NCBI GenBank assembly: GCA_002729525.1 | Contig: PBYI01000022.1 | Coordinates: 1-33,904, forward strand | Reading direction: 5' to 3' | Source: Nocardioides sp. | GTDB taxonomy: Bacteria; Actinomycetota; Actinomycetes; Propionibacteriales; Nocardioidaceae | Length of the DNA stretch: 33,904 nucleotides | Shown: positions 15,319 through 22,218 of the stretch, in pieces | Numbering within the stretch: the stretch's first letter is position 1 | Layout: each line of letters starts with the position of its first letter | The notes under the pieces: generated by a model | Seen by the model: the letters and a program-made list of their open reading frames with translations, nothing else | What the model was told of the DNA's origin: nothing | Database searches by the model: none | Program-made: the position numbers and the translations under genes

Positions 15319-16173
15319 ATGCTTCGCTCGCTCTTCGCCGGCATCAGCGGCCTCCGCGCCAACCAGACGTCCCTCGACGTCACCGGCAACAACATCGCCA
15401 ACGCCAACACCGTCGGCTACAAGTCCAGCCGCACCATCTTCCAGGACACCCTGAGCCAGCAGATGACCGGCGCGACCAGCGCCAACGCCAACCGCGGCGG
15501 CACCAACCCGATCCAGATCGGCCTCGGCGTGCAGCTCGGCGCGACCGCGATGAACCTCAACCAGGGCTCCGCGCAGACCACCGGCAAGCCGACCGACCTG
15601 ATGCTCCAGGGCGACGGCATGTTCGTCGTCCAGCGCGGCACCGAGCAGATCTTCACCCGCGCCGGCGCCTTCACCTTCGACGAGACCAGCACCCTCACCA
15701 CCCCGGCCGGCGGCCGGGTGCAGGGCTACGCGTACGACGCGGCGACCGGCACCTTCGACACCTCGGCGCTCGTCGACATCACCCTCGACACCACCGGTCT
15801 GGGCCTGCCCGCCGGCGTCGGCCTCACGTCGTACGCCTTCGGCTCCGACGGCGTGCTGCGCGGCGTCTTCTCCGACGGCGTCCAGCGCGACATGGCCCAG
15901 CTCGCGGTCGCGAACTTCAACAACCCCCAGGGTCTGCAGAAGGTCGGCGAGACGTCGTTCATGGCGACCGCCAACTCCGGTCTCGCCCAGGTCGGCGTCG
16001 CCGGCGGCGGCGGCAACGGCACCGTCATCGGCGGCGCGCTGGAGATGTCGAACGTCGACCTGGCCGCCGAGTTCACCGACCTGATCCTCGCCCAACGCGG
16101 GTTCCAGGCCAGCAGCCGCGTGATCACCACCTCCGACCAGGTGCTCGAGGAGCTGGTCAACATCAAGCGCTGA
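15319..16173 (+). CDS. flgE: Flagellar hook protein FlgE (short form)
   Basis: The 284-residue protein starts MLRSLFAGISGLRANQTSLD and has the hook/rod helix GNNIANANTVGYKSSRTIFQ and a C-terminal helix with SNVDLAAEFTDLILAQRGFQ. Placement after flgD, and LMLQGDGMFVV with GTNPIQIGLGV typical of FlgE/FlgG, support the hook protein. It is short for FlgE (enteric FlgE is about 400), near FlgG length, so it has few extra surface domains; a distal-rod FlgG role cannot be excluded on sequence alone. GGAGAGGAA precedes the ATG. A terminator-like hairpin follows at once. Confidence 0.88.
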   Translation: MLRSLFAGISGLRANQTSLDVTGNNIANANTVGYKSSRTIFQDTLSQQMTGATSANANRGGTNPIQIGLGVQLGATAMNLNQGSAQTTGKPTDLMLQGDGMFVVQRGTEQIFTRAGAFTFDETSTLTTPAGGRVQGYAYDAATGTFDTSALVDITLDTTGLGLPAGVGLTSYAFGSDGVLRGVFSDGVQRDMAQLAVANFNNPQGLQKVGETSFMATANSGLAQVGVAGGGGNGTVIGGALEMSNVDLAAEFTDLILAQRGFQASSRVITTSDQVLEELVNIKR

Positions 16174-16179
16174 GTCCGC

Positions 16180-16196
16180 CCGCGCCGTCGGCGCGG
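16180..16196 (+). terminator. Terminator-like hairpin after flgE
   Basis: CCGCGCC (16180-16186) pairs perfectly with GGCGCGG (16190-16196) around a GTC loop, 6 nt beyond the flgE stop codon. There is no U tract. It would close the flgB-flgE unit before the next sigma-28-type promoter. Confidence 0.55.
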
Positions 16197-16237
16197 ACGT
16201 CGTCTCCCAGATCGTGACGGCCGTCGGCCCCGGACTC

Positions 16238-16265
16238 CTCAGGTCCGGGCGCCGGCGGCCGATCG
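16238..16265 (+). promoter_or_regulatory. Sigma-28-type promoter of flbD-motA-motB-fliL
   Basis: CTCA (16238-16241), a 16-bp spacer starting GGTCC, and a perfect GCCGATCG (16258-16265). Transcription should start near 16273. That leaves about 50 nt of leader before the flbD ATG chosen here, or 2 nt before an alternative in-frame ATG at 16275. Confidence 0.7.
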
Positions 16266-16276
16266 CATTCCCTGAT

Positions 16277-16313
16277 GGCCACGGACGGCCGCCGAAATGC
16301 AGCACAAGGATGG
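16277..16313 (+). promoter_or_regulatory. Leader with GGA-loop hairpin and CsrA-like Shine-Dalgarno of flbD
   Basis: GGCC (16277-16280) and GGCC (16287-16290) enclose the hexaloop ACGGAC near the predicted 5' end. The flbD Shine-Dalgarno region GCACAAGGATGG (about 16302-16313) matches the CsrA consensus RUACARGGAUGU at 10 of 12 positions. Two GGA sites, one over the ribosome-binding site, is the usual arrangement for CsrA repression. The presence of CsrA in this organism is not shown by the window. Confidence 0.4.
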
Positions 16314-16322
16314 TGCCCTGCG

Positions 16323-16709
16323 ATGATCTCGCTCACCCGTCTCTCCGGGTCGGTGTTCGCCCTGAACGCCGACCTGATCGAACGCGTCGACGCCACACCG
16401 GACACGGTGATCACGCTCGTCGACGGCAAGAAGTACGTCGTGGCGGAGTCGCCCGACGACGTCGTGATGACGATCCGCCGCTACCGCGCGGAGACGATCG
16501 CCCTGAGCAGCTGCATCCCGCTGGGTGACCTCGGGTCCTTCTTCGGCGGCTCCCCCGCCCCGGCCGAGGCACCCACCGGCGCCGCCGCGGAGGCCGCGGC
16601 GGGCGCGGCCGGACGACCGGCCCTCAGCGTCATCGCCGGGCAGCGGTCCCGGGAGCGCGCCGAGCGCGCCGACCGGGTCGACGACACCGAGCGGGGGCAC
16701 GTGCGATGA
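16323..16709 (+). CDS. flbD: FlbD family flagellar protein with C-terminal extension
   Basis: The first 60 or so residues match the small FlbD family: MISLTRLSGSVFALNADLIE, then VDATPDTVITLVDGKKYVV and a helix with a conserved Arg. FlbD-type proteins of this sort are often found next to motA and are of unclear function; they are unrelated to the Caulobacter FlbD regulator. Usual length is about 60-70, but this one has 128 residues because of an Ala/Arg-rich tail (GAAAEAAAGAAGR and onward). ATG at 16323 fits the family start and has AAGGA upstream; an in-frame ATG at 16275 would add 16 residues. It overlaps motA by 4 nt. Confidence 0.85.
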   Translation: MISLTRLSGSVFALNADLIERVDATPDTVITLVDGKKYVVAESPDDVVMTIRRYRAETIALSSCIPLGDLGSFFGGSPAPAEAPTGAAAEAAAGAAGRPALSVIAGQRSRERAERADRVDDTERGHVR

Positions 16710-17479
16710 AGGACCCCGCAACCCTGCTCGGGCTCGGGCTCGGCTTCGTCATCATCGTCACCGCCAACATCCTCGAGGGCGGCAACCCCACCAGCCTCCT
16801 GCTGCTGCCGCCGATGCTGCTGGTGCTCGGCACCACCGTGATGGTGACCATCGCCGGCGGCACGATGGCCGACGCCAAGACGGCGGTCACCTCGCTCAAG
16901 CGTGCGTTCACCGGCGGCGACAACTCCTCGGCCGCCGAGGTGGTGCCCACCGTGGTCAAGCTGGCCGAGCGGGCGCGTCGCGAGGGCCTGCTGGCCCTCG
17001 AGGACGACCTGCGCGAGATCGACGACGAGTTCCTCGTCAAGGGCGTGACCCTCGCCGTCGACGGCCCCGACCCCGAGGAGGTCCGCGACATCCTCGAGGC
17101 CGAGGTGGACGCCAAGCGCCGCGCCGACAAGCAGGCGGCGAAGTTCTTCGCCGACGCCGGCGCCTACGCCCCCACGATCGGCATCATCGGCACCGTCATG
17201 GGCCTCGTGCACGTGCTGGAGAACCTCTCCCAGCCCGAGGAGCTCGGCCACCTCATCGCCGCAGCGTTCGTCGCGACCCTGTGGGGCGTGCTGTCGGCCA
17301 ACGTGATCTTCCTGCCCATCGGCAACCGGCTCAAGCGCCTCGGCGACCTCGAGGCCGCCCGGATGGAGCTCACCGTCGAGGGCGTCTCGGCCATCCAGTC
17401 CGGCGCCAACCCGCGCGTGATCGCCCAGAAGCTCACGTCCCTGCTGCCGGCCGAGCAGCAGGTGGCCGAGGCAGCCTGA
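16706..17479 (+). CDS. motA: Flagellar stator protein MotA
   Basis: The 257-residue membrane protein has four predicted membrane helices: about 5-25, 30-50, and a pair near 150-170 and 185-205. The large cytoplasmic loop has the conserved charged patch KLAERARREGLLALEDD, which engages FliG. PTIGIIGTVMGLV holds the conserved proline of the third helix, and GVLSANVIFLPI the fourth. With MotB it forms the ion channel that drives rotation. Start overlaps flbD by 4 nt; motB follows after 1 nt. Confidence 0.96.
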   Translation: MKDPATLLGLGLGFVIIVTANILEGGNPTSLLLLPPMLLVLGTTVMVTIAGGTMADAKTAVTSLKRAFTGGDNSSAAEVVPTVVKLAERARREGLLALEDDLREIDDEFLVKGVTLAVDGPDPEEVRDILEAEVDAKRRADKQAAKFFADAGAYAPTIGIIGTVMGLVHVLENLSQPEELGHLIAAAFVATLWGVLSANVIFLPIGNRLKRLGDLEAARMELTVEGVSAIQSGANPRVIAQKLTSLLPAEQQVAEAA

Positions 17480-17480
17480 C

Positions 17481-18512
17481 GTGGCCGGGCGGGGCCGGCG
17501 TCGCGGTGGGCACGACGAGGAGCACGAGAACCACGAGCGGTGGCTGGTCACCTACGCCGACATGGTCACCCTCCTGATGGTGCTCTTCATCGTGATGTTC
17601 TCGATGAGCCAGGTCGACGAGCGGAAGTACCAGGAGCTCAAGGAGGGCCTGGCCGCCGGCTTCGGCGTCAACGACAGCGTGCTCAGCGGCGCCCGGTCGG
17701 TGAACACCGAGGTCGGCTCGCAGCAGGTCGAGGCGATCGCACCGATCCTGGCCGACGGCGACATGACGCCCCAGCAGAAGGAGGAGGTCGCCCGCGCCGT
17801 GGCGCAGGCGGAGTTCCTCACCCGCGACCGGGCGAAGGCCGACGCGGTCGCCGAGGTGCGCCGGCTGGAGCAGGTGCGCAAGGCGATGGTCCGCGCGCTG
17901 CGCAAGAAGGGGCTGCAGCGCGACATCGCCACGACGTACGACGAGCGCGGCCTGGTGATCAGCCTGGTCTCTCGCCACGTCGTCTTCCGCAACGACCTGG
18001 CCACCCTCACCACCCGCGGCGAGAAGGTCGTCGACGCGCTCGCGCCGGTGCTGCGCGACCTGCGCGAGGACCTGTCGGTCGACGGCCACACCAACCAGGT
18101 GCCGGTGAAGCCGCGCTACTACGCCACCGACTGGGACCTCTCCTCCGCGCGCGCCGTCACCGTGCTGCGCCGGCTGGAGGAGCGCTGGACGATCCCGGCG
18201 CACCGCCTGTCGACGGCGTCGTTCGGCCACACCAAGCCGCTGGTCGACCCCTCGAAGCCGCACTCGCAGGAGGTCAACAAGCGGGTCGACATCGTGGTGC
18301 TCAGCCCGCTGGCACCCGAGGTCGCGGCGCTCATCCCGGAGAACGCCGGCGACCGGGCCGGCTCCGGGTCCTCAGAGGAGGCGTCGACCACCGACGACGC
18401 CGGGCACGCGACCGACGACACCGACCACAGCACGTCCGACCAGCCAGACCAGACAGACCACGCCGCGGCGCTCCCCGTCGGCCCGACCCCCGTCACCGGA
18501 GGCACCTCATGA
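17481..18512 (+). CDS. motB: Flagellar stator protein MotB
   Basis: A 343-residue protein with a charged cytoplasmic N terminus, one membrane helix holding the ion-binding aspartate D27 (RWLVTYADMVTLLMVLFIV), a plug/linker and an OmpA-like peptidoglycan-binding domain (about 175-275, with LSVDGHTNQVPVK, SSARAVTVLRRLEE and KPLVDP, then NKRVDIVV). A Thr/Asp/Gln-rich tail of some 60 residues follows. MotB anchors the stator to the wall. The motif around the key Asp is of the proton-type RWLxTYAD form, though ion choice is not certain from this alone. Start is GTG at 17481. Confidence 0.96.
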   Translation: MAGRGRRRGGHDEEHENHERWLVTYADMVTLLMVLFIVMFSMSQVDERKYQELKEGLAAGFGVNDSVLSGARSVNTEVGSQQVEAIAPILADGDMTPQQKEEVARAVAQAEFLTRDRAKADAVAEVRRLEQVRKAMVRALRKKGLQRDIATTYDERGLVISLVSRHVVFRNDLATLTTRGEKVVDALAPVLRDLREDLSVDGHTNQVPVKPRYYATDWDLSSARAVTVLRRLEERWTIPAHRLSTASFGHTKPLVDPSKPHSQEVNKRVDIVVLSPLAPEVAALIPENAGDRAGSGSSEEASTTDDAGHATDDTDHSTSDQPDQTDHAAALPVGPTPVTGGTS

Positions 18513-18949
18513 GTGCGACCCTCACCCCTCCTGCCACCACCGAGGCCGAGGCCCCGAAGAAGGGCGGCCTGGTCAAGAAGCTGCTCCTGCTGGTCGTGGT
18601 GCTCGCCGTGGTCGCGGGCGCGGCCTGGTGGTTCGTGCTGCGCCCGGTCCCCGAGACCGCACCGGAGCCGGGCGAGGTCATGGTGCTCGAGCCGGTGCAG
18701 GTCAACCTCCAGGGCGGGCACTACCTGCGGCTGGGGATGGCGCTCCAGATGACCAGCACGGTCGCCCACGAGCTCGACGGGTCGAAGGCGCTCGACGCCG
18801 CGATCGACCTCTTCTCGGGCCTGCCCCAGGAGGAGCTCGCGACCAAGAAGCAGCGTGCCGACCTCAAGGCCGAGCTCGAGGAGGAGCTCGACCACCGCTA
18901 CCACGGGGAGGTGATGGGGGTCTACTACACCGAGTTCGTCACCCAGTAG
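18509..18949 (+). CDS. fliL: Flagellar basal body-associated protein FliL
   Basis: The 146-residue single-pass membrane protein has a Lys-rich segment KKGGLVKKLLLLVVVLAVVA at about 17-36 leading the membrane helix, a Pro-rich linker and an extracytoplasmic domain with VNLQGGHYLRLGMALQMTS and a C-terminal VYYTEFVTQ, all typical of FliL. FliL rings surround the stator. ATG at 18509 overlaps the motB stop by 4 nt. The final base of the TAG stop is also the first base of a perfect hairpin, so termination follows directly. Confidence 0.92.
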   Translation: MSATLTPPATTEAEAPKKGGLVKKLLLLVVVLAVVAGAAWWFVLRPVPETAPEPGEVMVLEPVQVNLQGGHYLRLGMALQMTSTVAHELDGSKALDAAIDLFSGLPQEELATKKQRADLKAELEEELDHRYHGEVMGVYYTEFVTQ

Positions 18950-18968
18950 CGGTTCTCAGCAGAACCGC
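18949..18968 (+). terminator. Terminator-like hairpin after fliL
   Basis: GCGGTTCT (18949-18956) pairs perfectly with AGAACCGC (18961-18968) around CAGC. It begins on the last base of the fliL stop codon. Two further perfect hairpins follow before fliM. Confidence 0.65.
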
Positions 18969-18997
18969 CCGGTAGGGCCACCCGCGCCCCACCCGTA

Positions 18998-19041
18998 CGG
19001 GCCACCCCCGGTGGCCCGGTCCACCGGTCCGCAACCGGTGG
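18998..19041 (+). terminator. Two further tandem hairpins between fliL and fliM
   Basis: CGGGCCACC (18998-19006) pairs with GGTGGCCCG (19010-19018), 9 bp with a CCC loop. CCACCGGT (19021-19028) pairs with ACCGGTGG (19034-19041), 8 bp with a 5-nt loop. Together with the one at 18949 they make three consecutive perfect hairpins in about 90 nt, just upstream of the fliM promoter. Confidence 0.55.
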
Positions 19042-19052
19042 CGAACAAATCA

Positions 19053-19080
19053 CTCAGGAGACCCGGCGCACCGCCGATCG
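19053..19080 (+). promoter_or_regulatory. Sigma-28-type promoter of the fliM unit, leaderless
   Basis: CTCA (19053-19056), a 16-bp spacer (starting GGAGACC) and a perfect GCCGATCG (19073-19080), followed by exactly 7 nt and ATG (19088). This is the same geometry as cheB and cheR and predicts that fliM mRNA begins at its start codon. Confidence 0.7.
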
Positions 19081-19087
19081 GGTGTCC

Positions 19088-20086
19088 ATGAGCCTCGCCG
19101 CGTCCGCCTCGGGACTGCCAGCGCCGTCGGGCCTGTCGCGACGACGCAGCGGCGACGGCGCGCCCGTGCCCTACGACTTCCGGCGCCCGATCCAGCTGTC
19201 GCGCGAGCACCAGCGCATCCTGCAGCTCGGCTTCGACGGGTTCACCCGCCAGGCGACCACGGTCTTCACCTCCGCCCTGCGCAGCGTGTGCTCCGTCGGC
19301 CTGCGCACCATCGACCAGCGCAGCTACGCCGAGTACGTCGACTCGCTGGCCCCGATGACGTACCTCACCCTCTTCAGCACCGAGCCGATGCAGGGCCGCG
19401 GGATGCTCGACATCCCCCTCGACGCCGTCATGTCCTGCGTCGACCACATGCTCGGCGGACCGGGCTCGGCCCACCAGCCGAAGCGGCCGCTCACCGAGAT
19501 CGAGAGCGGCATCATCTCCTCGCTCGTGGCCCGTCTGCTGCGCGAGATGCGCTACTCCATCGCCTCGATCGTGGCGATCGACCCCGAGATCACCGGCGTC
19601 GAGTACAGCCCCCAGTTCGCCCAGGTCGCCGGCGCCTCCGACGTCATGGTCGTCATCGAGATGGAGCTGCGCATCGACGAGGTGGCGTACCCGATGAGCA
19701 TCTGCCTGCCCTTCAGCGGCCTGCACCCGCACCTCGCCGCGGCCGCCGCCCCGGCGCCGGTCTCCAACCGCGAGCGCGCCCTGCGCGCCGAGGCCACCGA
19801 GCTGCTGCGTGACAACCTCCAGGACGTCCCGGTCGAGGTCAGCGTGCGGTTCCGCAACACGCGGGTCGACCCGGTGACCCTGACCTCCCTGGTGCCCGGC
19901 GACGTGCTGCGCCTGCGGCACCCCGCCTCGGCCCCGCTCGACGTCACGTTCGAGGACGAGGCCTTCGCGCACGCCACCGCCGGCACGCAAGGGCAGCGGC
20001 TCGCCGCGCTCGTCGTCGCCACGCAGAGCCTCGAGGACGAGTCCTCGCCCGACACCAGCCACCCGCTCAGCCAGGAGGTCCGATGA
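19088..20086 (+). CDS. fliM: Flagellar motor switch protein FliM
   Basis: The 332-residue protein has the middle FliM domain, with HMLGGPGSAHQPKRPLTEIE (GGxG motif) and nearby conserved helices, and a C-terminal SpoA/surface-presentation domain (about 235-305: VPVEVSVRFRNTRVDPVTLT, LVPGDVLRL). FliM links FliG to FliN in the C ring. The N terminus is an Ala/Ser/Pro-rich stretch and lacks the usual CheY-binding form LSQxEIDALL; the nearest resemblance, LSREHQRIL at about 37, is inside the folded start. ATG at 19088 is preferred for its 7-nt distance from the -10 box; GTG at 19082 would add two residues. It overlaps fliN by 4 nt. Confidence 0.93.
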   Translation: MSLAASASGLPAPSGLSRRRSGDGAPVPYDFRRPIQLSREHQRILQLGFDGFTRQATTVFTSALRSVCSVGLRTIDQRSYAEYVDSLAPMTYLTLFSTEPMQGRGMLDIPLDAVMSCVDHMLGGPGSAHQPKRPLTEIESGIISSLVARLLREMRYSIASIVAIDPEITGVEYSPQFAQVAGASDVMVVIEMELRIDEVAYPMSICLPFSGLHPHLAAAAAPAPVSNRERALRAEATELLRDNLQDVPVEVSVRFRNTRVDPVTLTSLVPGDVLRLRHPASAPLDVTFEDEAFAHATAGTQGQRLAALVVATQSLEDESSPDTSHPLSQEVR

Positions 20087-21009
20087 CCGCCGAGCCCCTG
20101 CCCACCGGCCCGCACGACGACCTGGTCCGCACCGCGGCCCAGGCGTGCGCCTCGCTCCTGCCCGCCGCCGAGCCGCTCGCAGCCGGCGAGCCGCAGGCCG
20201 GCGGCGAACACGTCACCTCCATCTTCGCCGGAGCGGTCGTCGCCGACCTCGCCGGTGCCGTCCCGGGCCGGCTCGCGGTCCTGGTCGGCGACGACCTCGT
20301 CAAGGCCCTGGCCGGCAGCCCCTTCGGCGGTCTGGACACCGCCGCCGCGGTGCAGCCCGCGCTGGACGCCGCCGCGACCGCGCTCGGACTGAATGCGCAG
20401 GCCGGACGCTCGGTCGACCTCGACGACGTGGTCGCCGACCTCGGTGGCGACTTCACCGCGATCCCGCTGCTGGGCAGCGCGATCAGCGGCGCGCTGCTGG
20501 TGCCGCACGCGATGCTCGACGCCCTGGCCTCCGGCGGCTCCGGTGGCTCCGGCGGCTCGGCCGCCGGGTCACCGGCGTCCGCTGCGGACGCGGTCGTGGC
20601 CGGCACGGTCGAGGCGACCGCGACGGCGCCCACCGGCGCGCCTGGTGCGGCCACGCCGGCCGGTGCGGGCGGGTCCTTCGGGGACCCGACGGGCGCGGAC
20701 CCGTTCTCCGGTCTGCAGACCTCGATGCCGCACGACAACGTGCGCTCCATCGCCGACGGCCGCCGCGGCATCGAGATGCTGCACGGCGTCGAGATGGAGG
20801 TGACCGTCGAGCTCGGTCGCACCCGGATGCCGGTGCGCGACCTGCTCGCGCTGGCGCCCGGCGCCGTCCTCACCCTGGACCGCGCCGCCGGCTCCCCCGC
20901 CGACCTGCTCGTCAACGGCCGGCTCATCGCCCGGGGCGAGGTCGTCGTCGTCGACGAGGACTTCGGCCTGCGCATCACCGAGATCATCGACCGCAGCAAG
21001 GTGGGCTGA
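20083..21009 (+). CDS. fliN: Flagellar motor switch protein FliN with long N-terminal domain (FliY-like)
   Basis: Only the last 80 or so of 308 residues form the FliN SpoA domain (LHGVEMEVTVELGRTRMPVR, LLALAPGAVLTLDRAAGSPA, LVNGRLIARGEVVVVDEDFG). The first 150 residues form a separate folded region (including DLVRTAAQACASLL and VGDDLVKALAG) joined by a Gly/Ser/Ala/Pro linker. That layout recalls FliY, where a CheC-like domain precedes FliN, but I do not see the E-x2-N catalytic pair, so phosphatase activity is unlikely. It may instead bind CheY-P. Overlaps fliM by 4 nt; fliO follows after 3 nt. Confidence 0.88.
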   Translation: MTAEPLPTGPHDDLVRTAAQACASLLPAAEPLAAGEPQAGGEHVTSIFAGAVVADLAGAVPGRLAVLVGDDLVKALAGSPFGGLDTAAAVQPALDAAATALGLNAQAGRSVDLDDVVADLGGDFTAIPLLGSAISGALLVPHAMLDALASGGSGGSGGSAAGSPASAADAVVAGTVEATATAPTGAPGAATPAGAGGSFGDPTGADPFSGLQTSMPHDNVRSIADGRRGIEMLHGVEMEVTVELGRTRMPVRDLLALAPGAVLTLDRAAGSPADLLVNGRLIARGEVVVVDEDFGLRITEIIDRSKVG

Positions 21010-21012
21010 ACC

Positions 21013-22218
21013 GTGGAGGACCAGATCTGGCGGATGGTCGGCTCGCTCGTCGTGGTCGTCGGGCTGCTGCTGCTCGTCGCGCGCTTCGGCGCCCGGCGGA
21101 TGCGCGGCGGCGCCGGCAGCCCGGTGCGCGTGCTGCACCGCGCGTCACTGTCCAAGACCGCCGGCCTGTCGCTGGTGTCGGTCGGCCACCGCGTCCTGCT
21201 CCTCGGGACGACCGACCAGCAGGTCCGGGTGCTCGCCGAGCTCGACGCCGACGAGGTGGACGGCGACGTGGTCGCCGGCCTGCTGGGCGGCCACGCGCTC
21301 GAGGAGCTCGCCGCCGAGGACGACGTCGCCCAGACGCTCGCGGAGCCCGCTCCCGCCCGGCGCCGCACTCGCGCCGAGCGGCCCGCCGTGTCGGCCGACG
21401 ACGCCGACCGGCTCCCGCCGGGCCTGGCCGCACTGCTCGGTATCACCGACGACCAGGACGACCAGGACGACCAGGACGACCAGGACGCTGCGGCTCCGGT
21501 CGCCGCACCCGTGGCCCCGGCCCCGACCGCCGCCTCGTTCGCCAGCCACCTCGCGGCCGCCCCGGCCGCCCGCCGCGCCGCCGCCCGCCCGGCGGTCGCC
21601 GCCGACGGCACCCTGCTCACCTCGCCCGAGGACGACGCCGCGCTGCTCGCCGAGCTCCGCGCCCTCGCTGCCGGGCAGCCGCTGCCCGGCCGGACCCAGC
21701 CCGTCACACAGCCCGTCACACAGCCCGTCACACAGCCCGTCACCCAGCCCGTGCAGCCGGCGTACGCCGCCGCGGTCCCGGCCGCCGCGCCCGCCGCTGC
21801 CACCGCGCCCGTGGGCCGAGGCCGCCACGCGGCCCCGGCGCCGGACCTCGAGCTGCCTCCCGTCGTCACGGGCGGCGCCCGGGCCCAGCGCACCGACGCG
21901 GCCCAGCCCTTCCAGCCGGCGGTCGCAGCCCCCGCGGTCGAGGCCGCCGGCGGCGTCACCGACCCGGCGGCCTCGCTCGACGCCGCCCTGCGCGCAGCGC
22001 TCGTCGCGTCCCGGGCCCAGCGCGCGCTGGCGCCCGACCCGGCCCTGCTCGGTGCGGCCTCGGCGGCCGCTCCGGCGCCCGCCGGTCAACCGGCACGCCC
22101 GGCACGCCGGGGTCGCTCCCAGGCCCCGGTCGTCCAGGACGGCGCCCTCACCGGCTCGATCCTGTCGCCCTCGACCTGGCGGCAGGCCGTGAACGCCGTC
22201 ACCGGACGAGCGTCGTGA
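21013..22218 (+). CDS. fliO: Flagellar export protein FliO, greatly extended
   Basis: Residues about 1-95 are the FliO core: a membrane helix (SLVVVVGLLLLVARFGARRM) and VRVLHRASLSKTAGLSLVSV, then GHRVLLLGTTDQQVRVLAEL. FliO helps assemble the FliP-containing export gate. The remaining 300 residues are a predicted cytoplasmic, disordered Ala/Pro-rich extension with two perfect internal repeats (DDQ and TQPV units). Common FliO proteins are about 100-150 residues, so 401 is very long. Start is GTG at 21013; the stop overlaps the fliP GTG by 4 nt. Confidence 0.85.
   Translation: MEDQIWRMVGSLVVVVGLLLLVARFGARRMRGGAGSPVRVLHRASLSKTAGLSLVSVGHRVLLLGTTDQQVRVLAELDADEVDGDVVAGLLGGHALEELAAEDDVAQTLAEPAPARRRTRAERPAVSADDADRLPPGLAALLGITDDQDDQDDQDDQDAAAPVAAPVAPAPTAASFASHLAAAPAARRAAARPAVAADGTLLTSPEDDAALLAELRALAAGQPLPGRTQPVTQPVTQPVTQPVTQPVQPAYAAAVPAAAPAAATAPVGRGRHAAPAPDLELPPVVTGGARAQRTDAAQPFQPAVAAPAVEAAGGVTDPAASLDAALRAALVASRAQRALAPDPALLGAASAAAPAPAGQPARPARRGRSQAPVVQDGALTGSILSPSTWRQAVNAVTGRAS
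21448..21486 (+). repeat. 9-nt tandem repeat inside fliO
   Basis: Four perfect copies of GACGACCAG plus a partial copy encode repeated Asp-Asp-Gln. The perfect DNA identity suggests recent slippage, so copy number may vary between strains. Confidence 0.9.
21697..21753 (+). repeat. 12-nt tandem repeat inside fliO
   Basis: Three perfect copies of CAGCCCGTCACA, a fourth with one change and a partial fifth encode Gln-Pro-Val-Thr repeats. It stays in frame (12 nt), so changes in copy number would only alter linker length. Confidence 0.9.

Noticed and set aside
16275..16322. Upstream in-frame ATG for flbD
   Set aside because: It would add 16 residues not typical of the family and has no Shine-Dalgarno, though it lies 2 nt from the predicted transcript start, so near-leaderless use is not fully excluded.
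21448..21753. Short repeats considered as a CRISPR-like array
   Set aside because: The units are directly adjacent, 9 or 12 nt long, in frame and inside fliO; no spacers.
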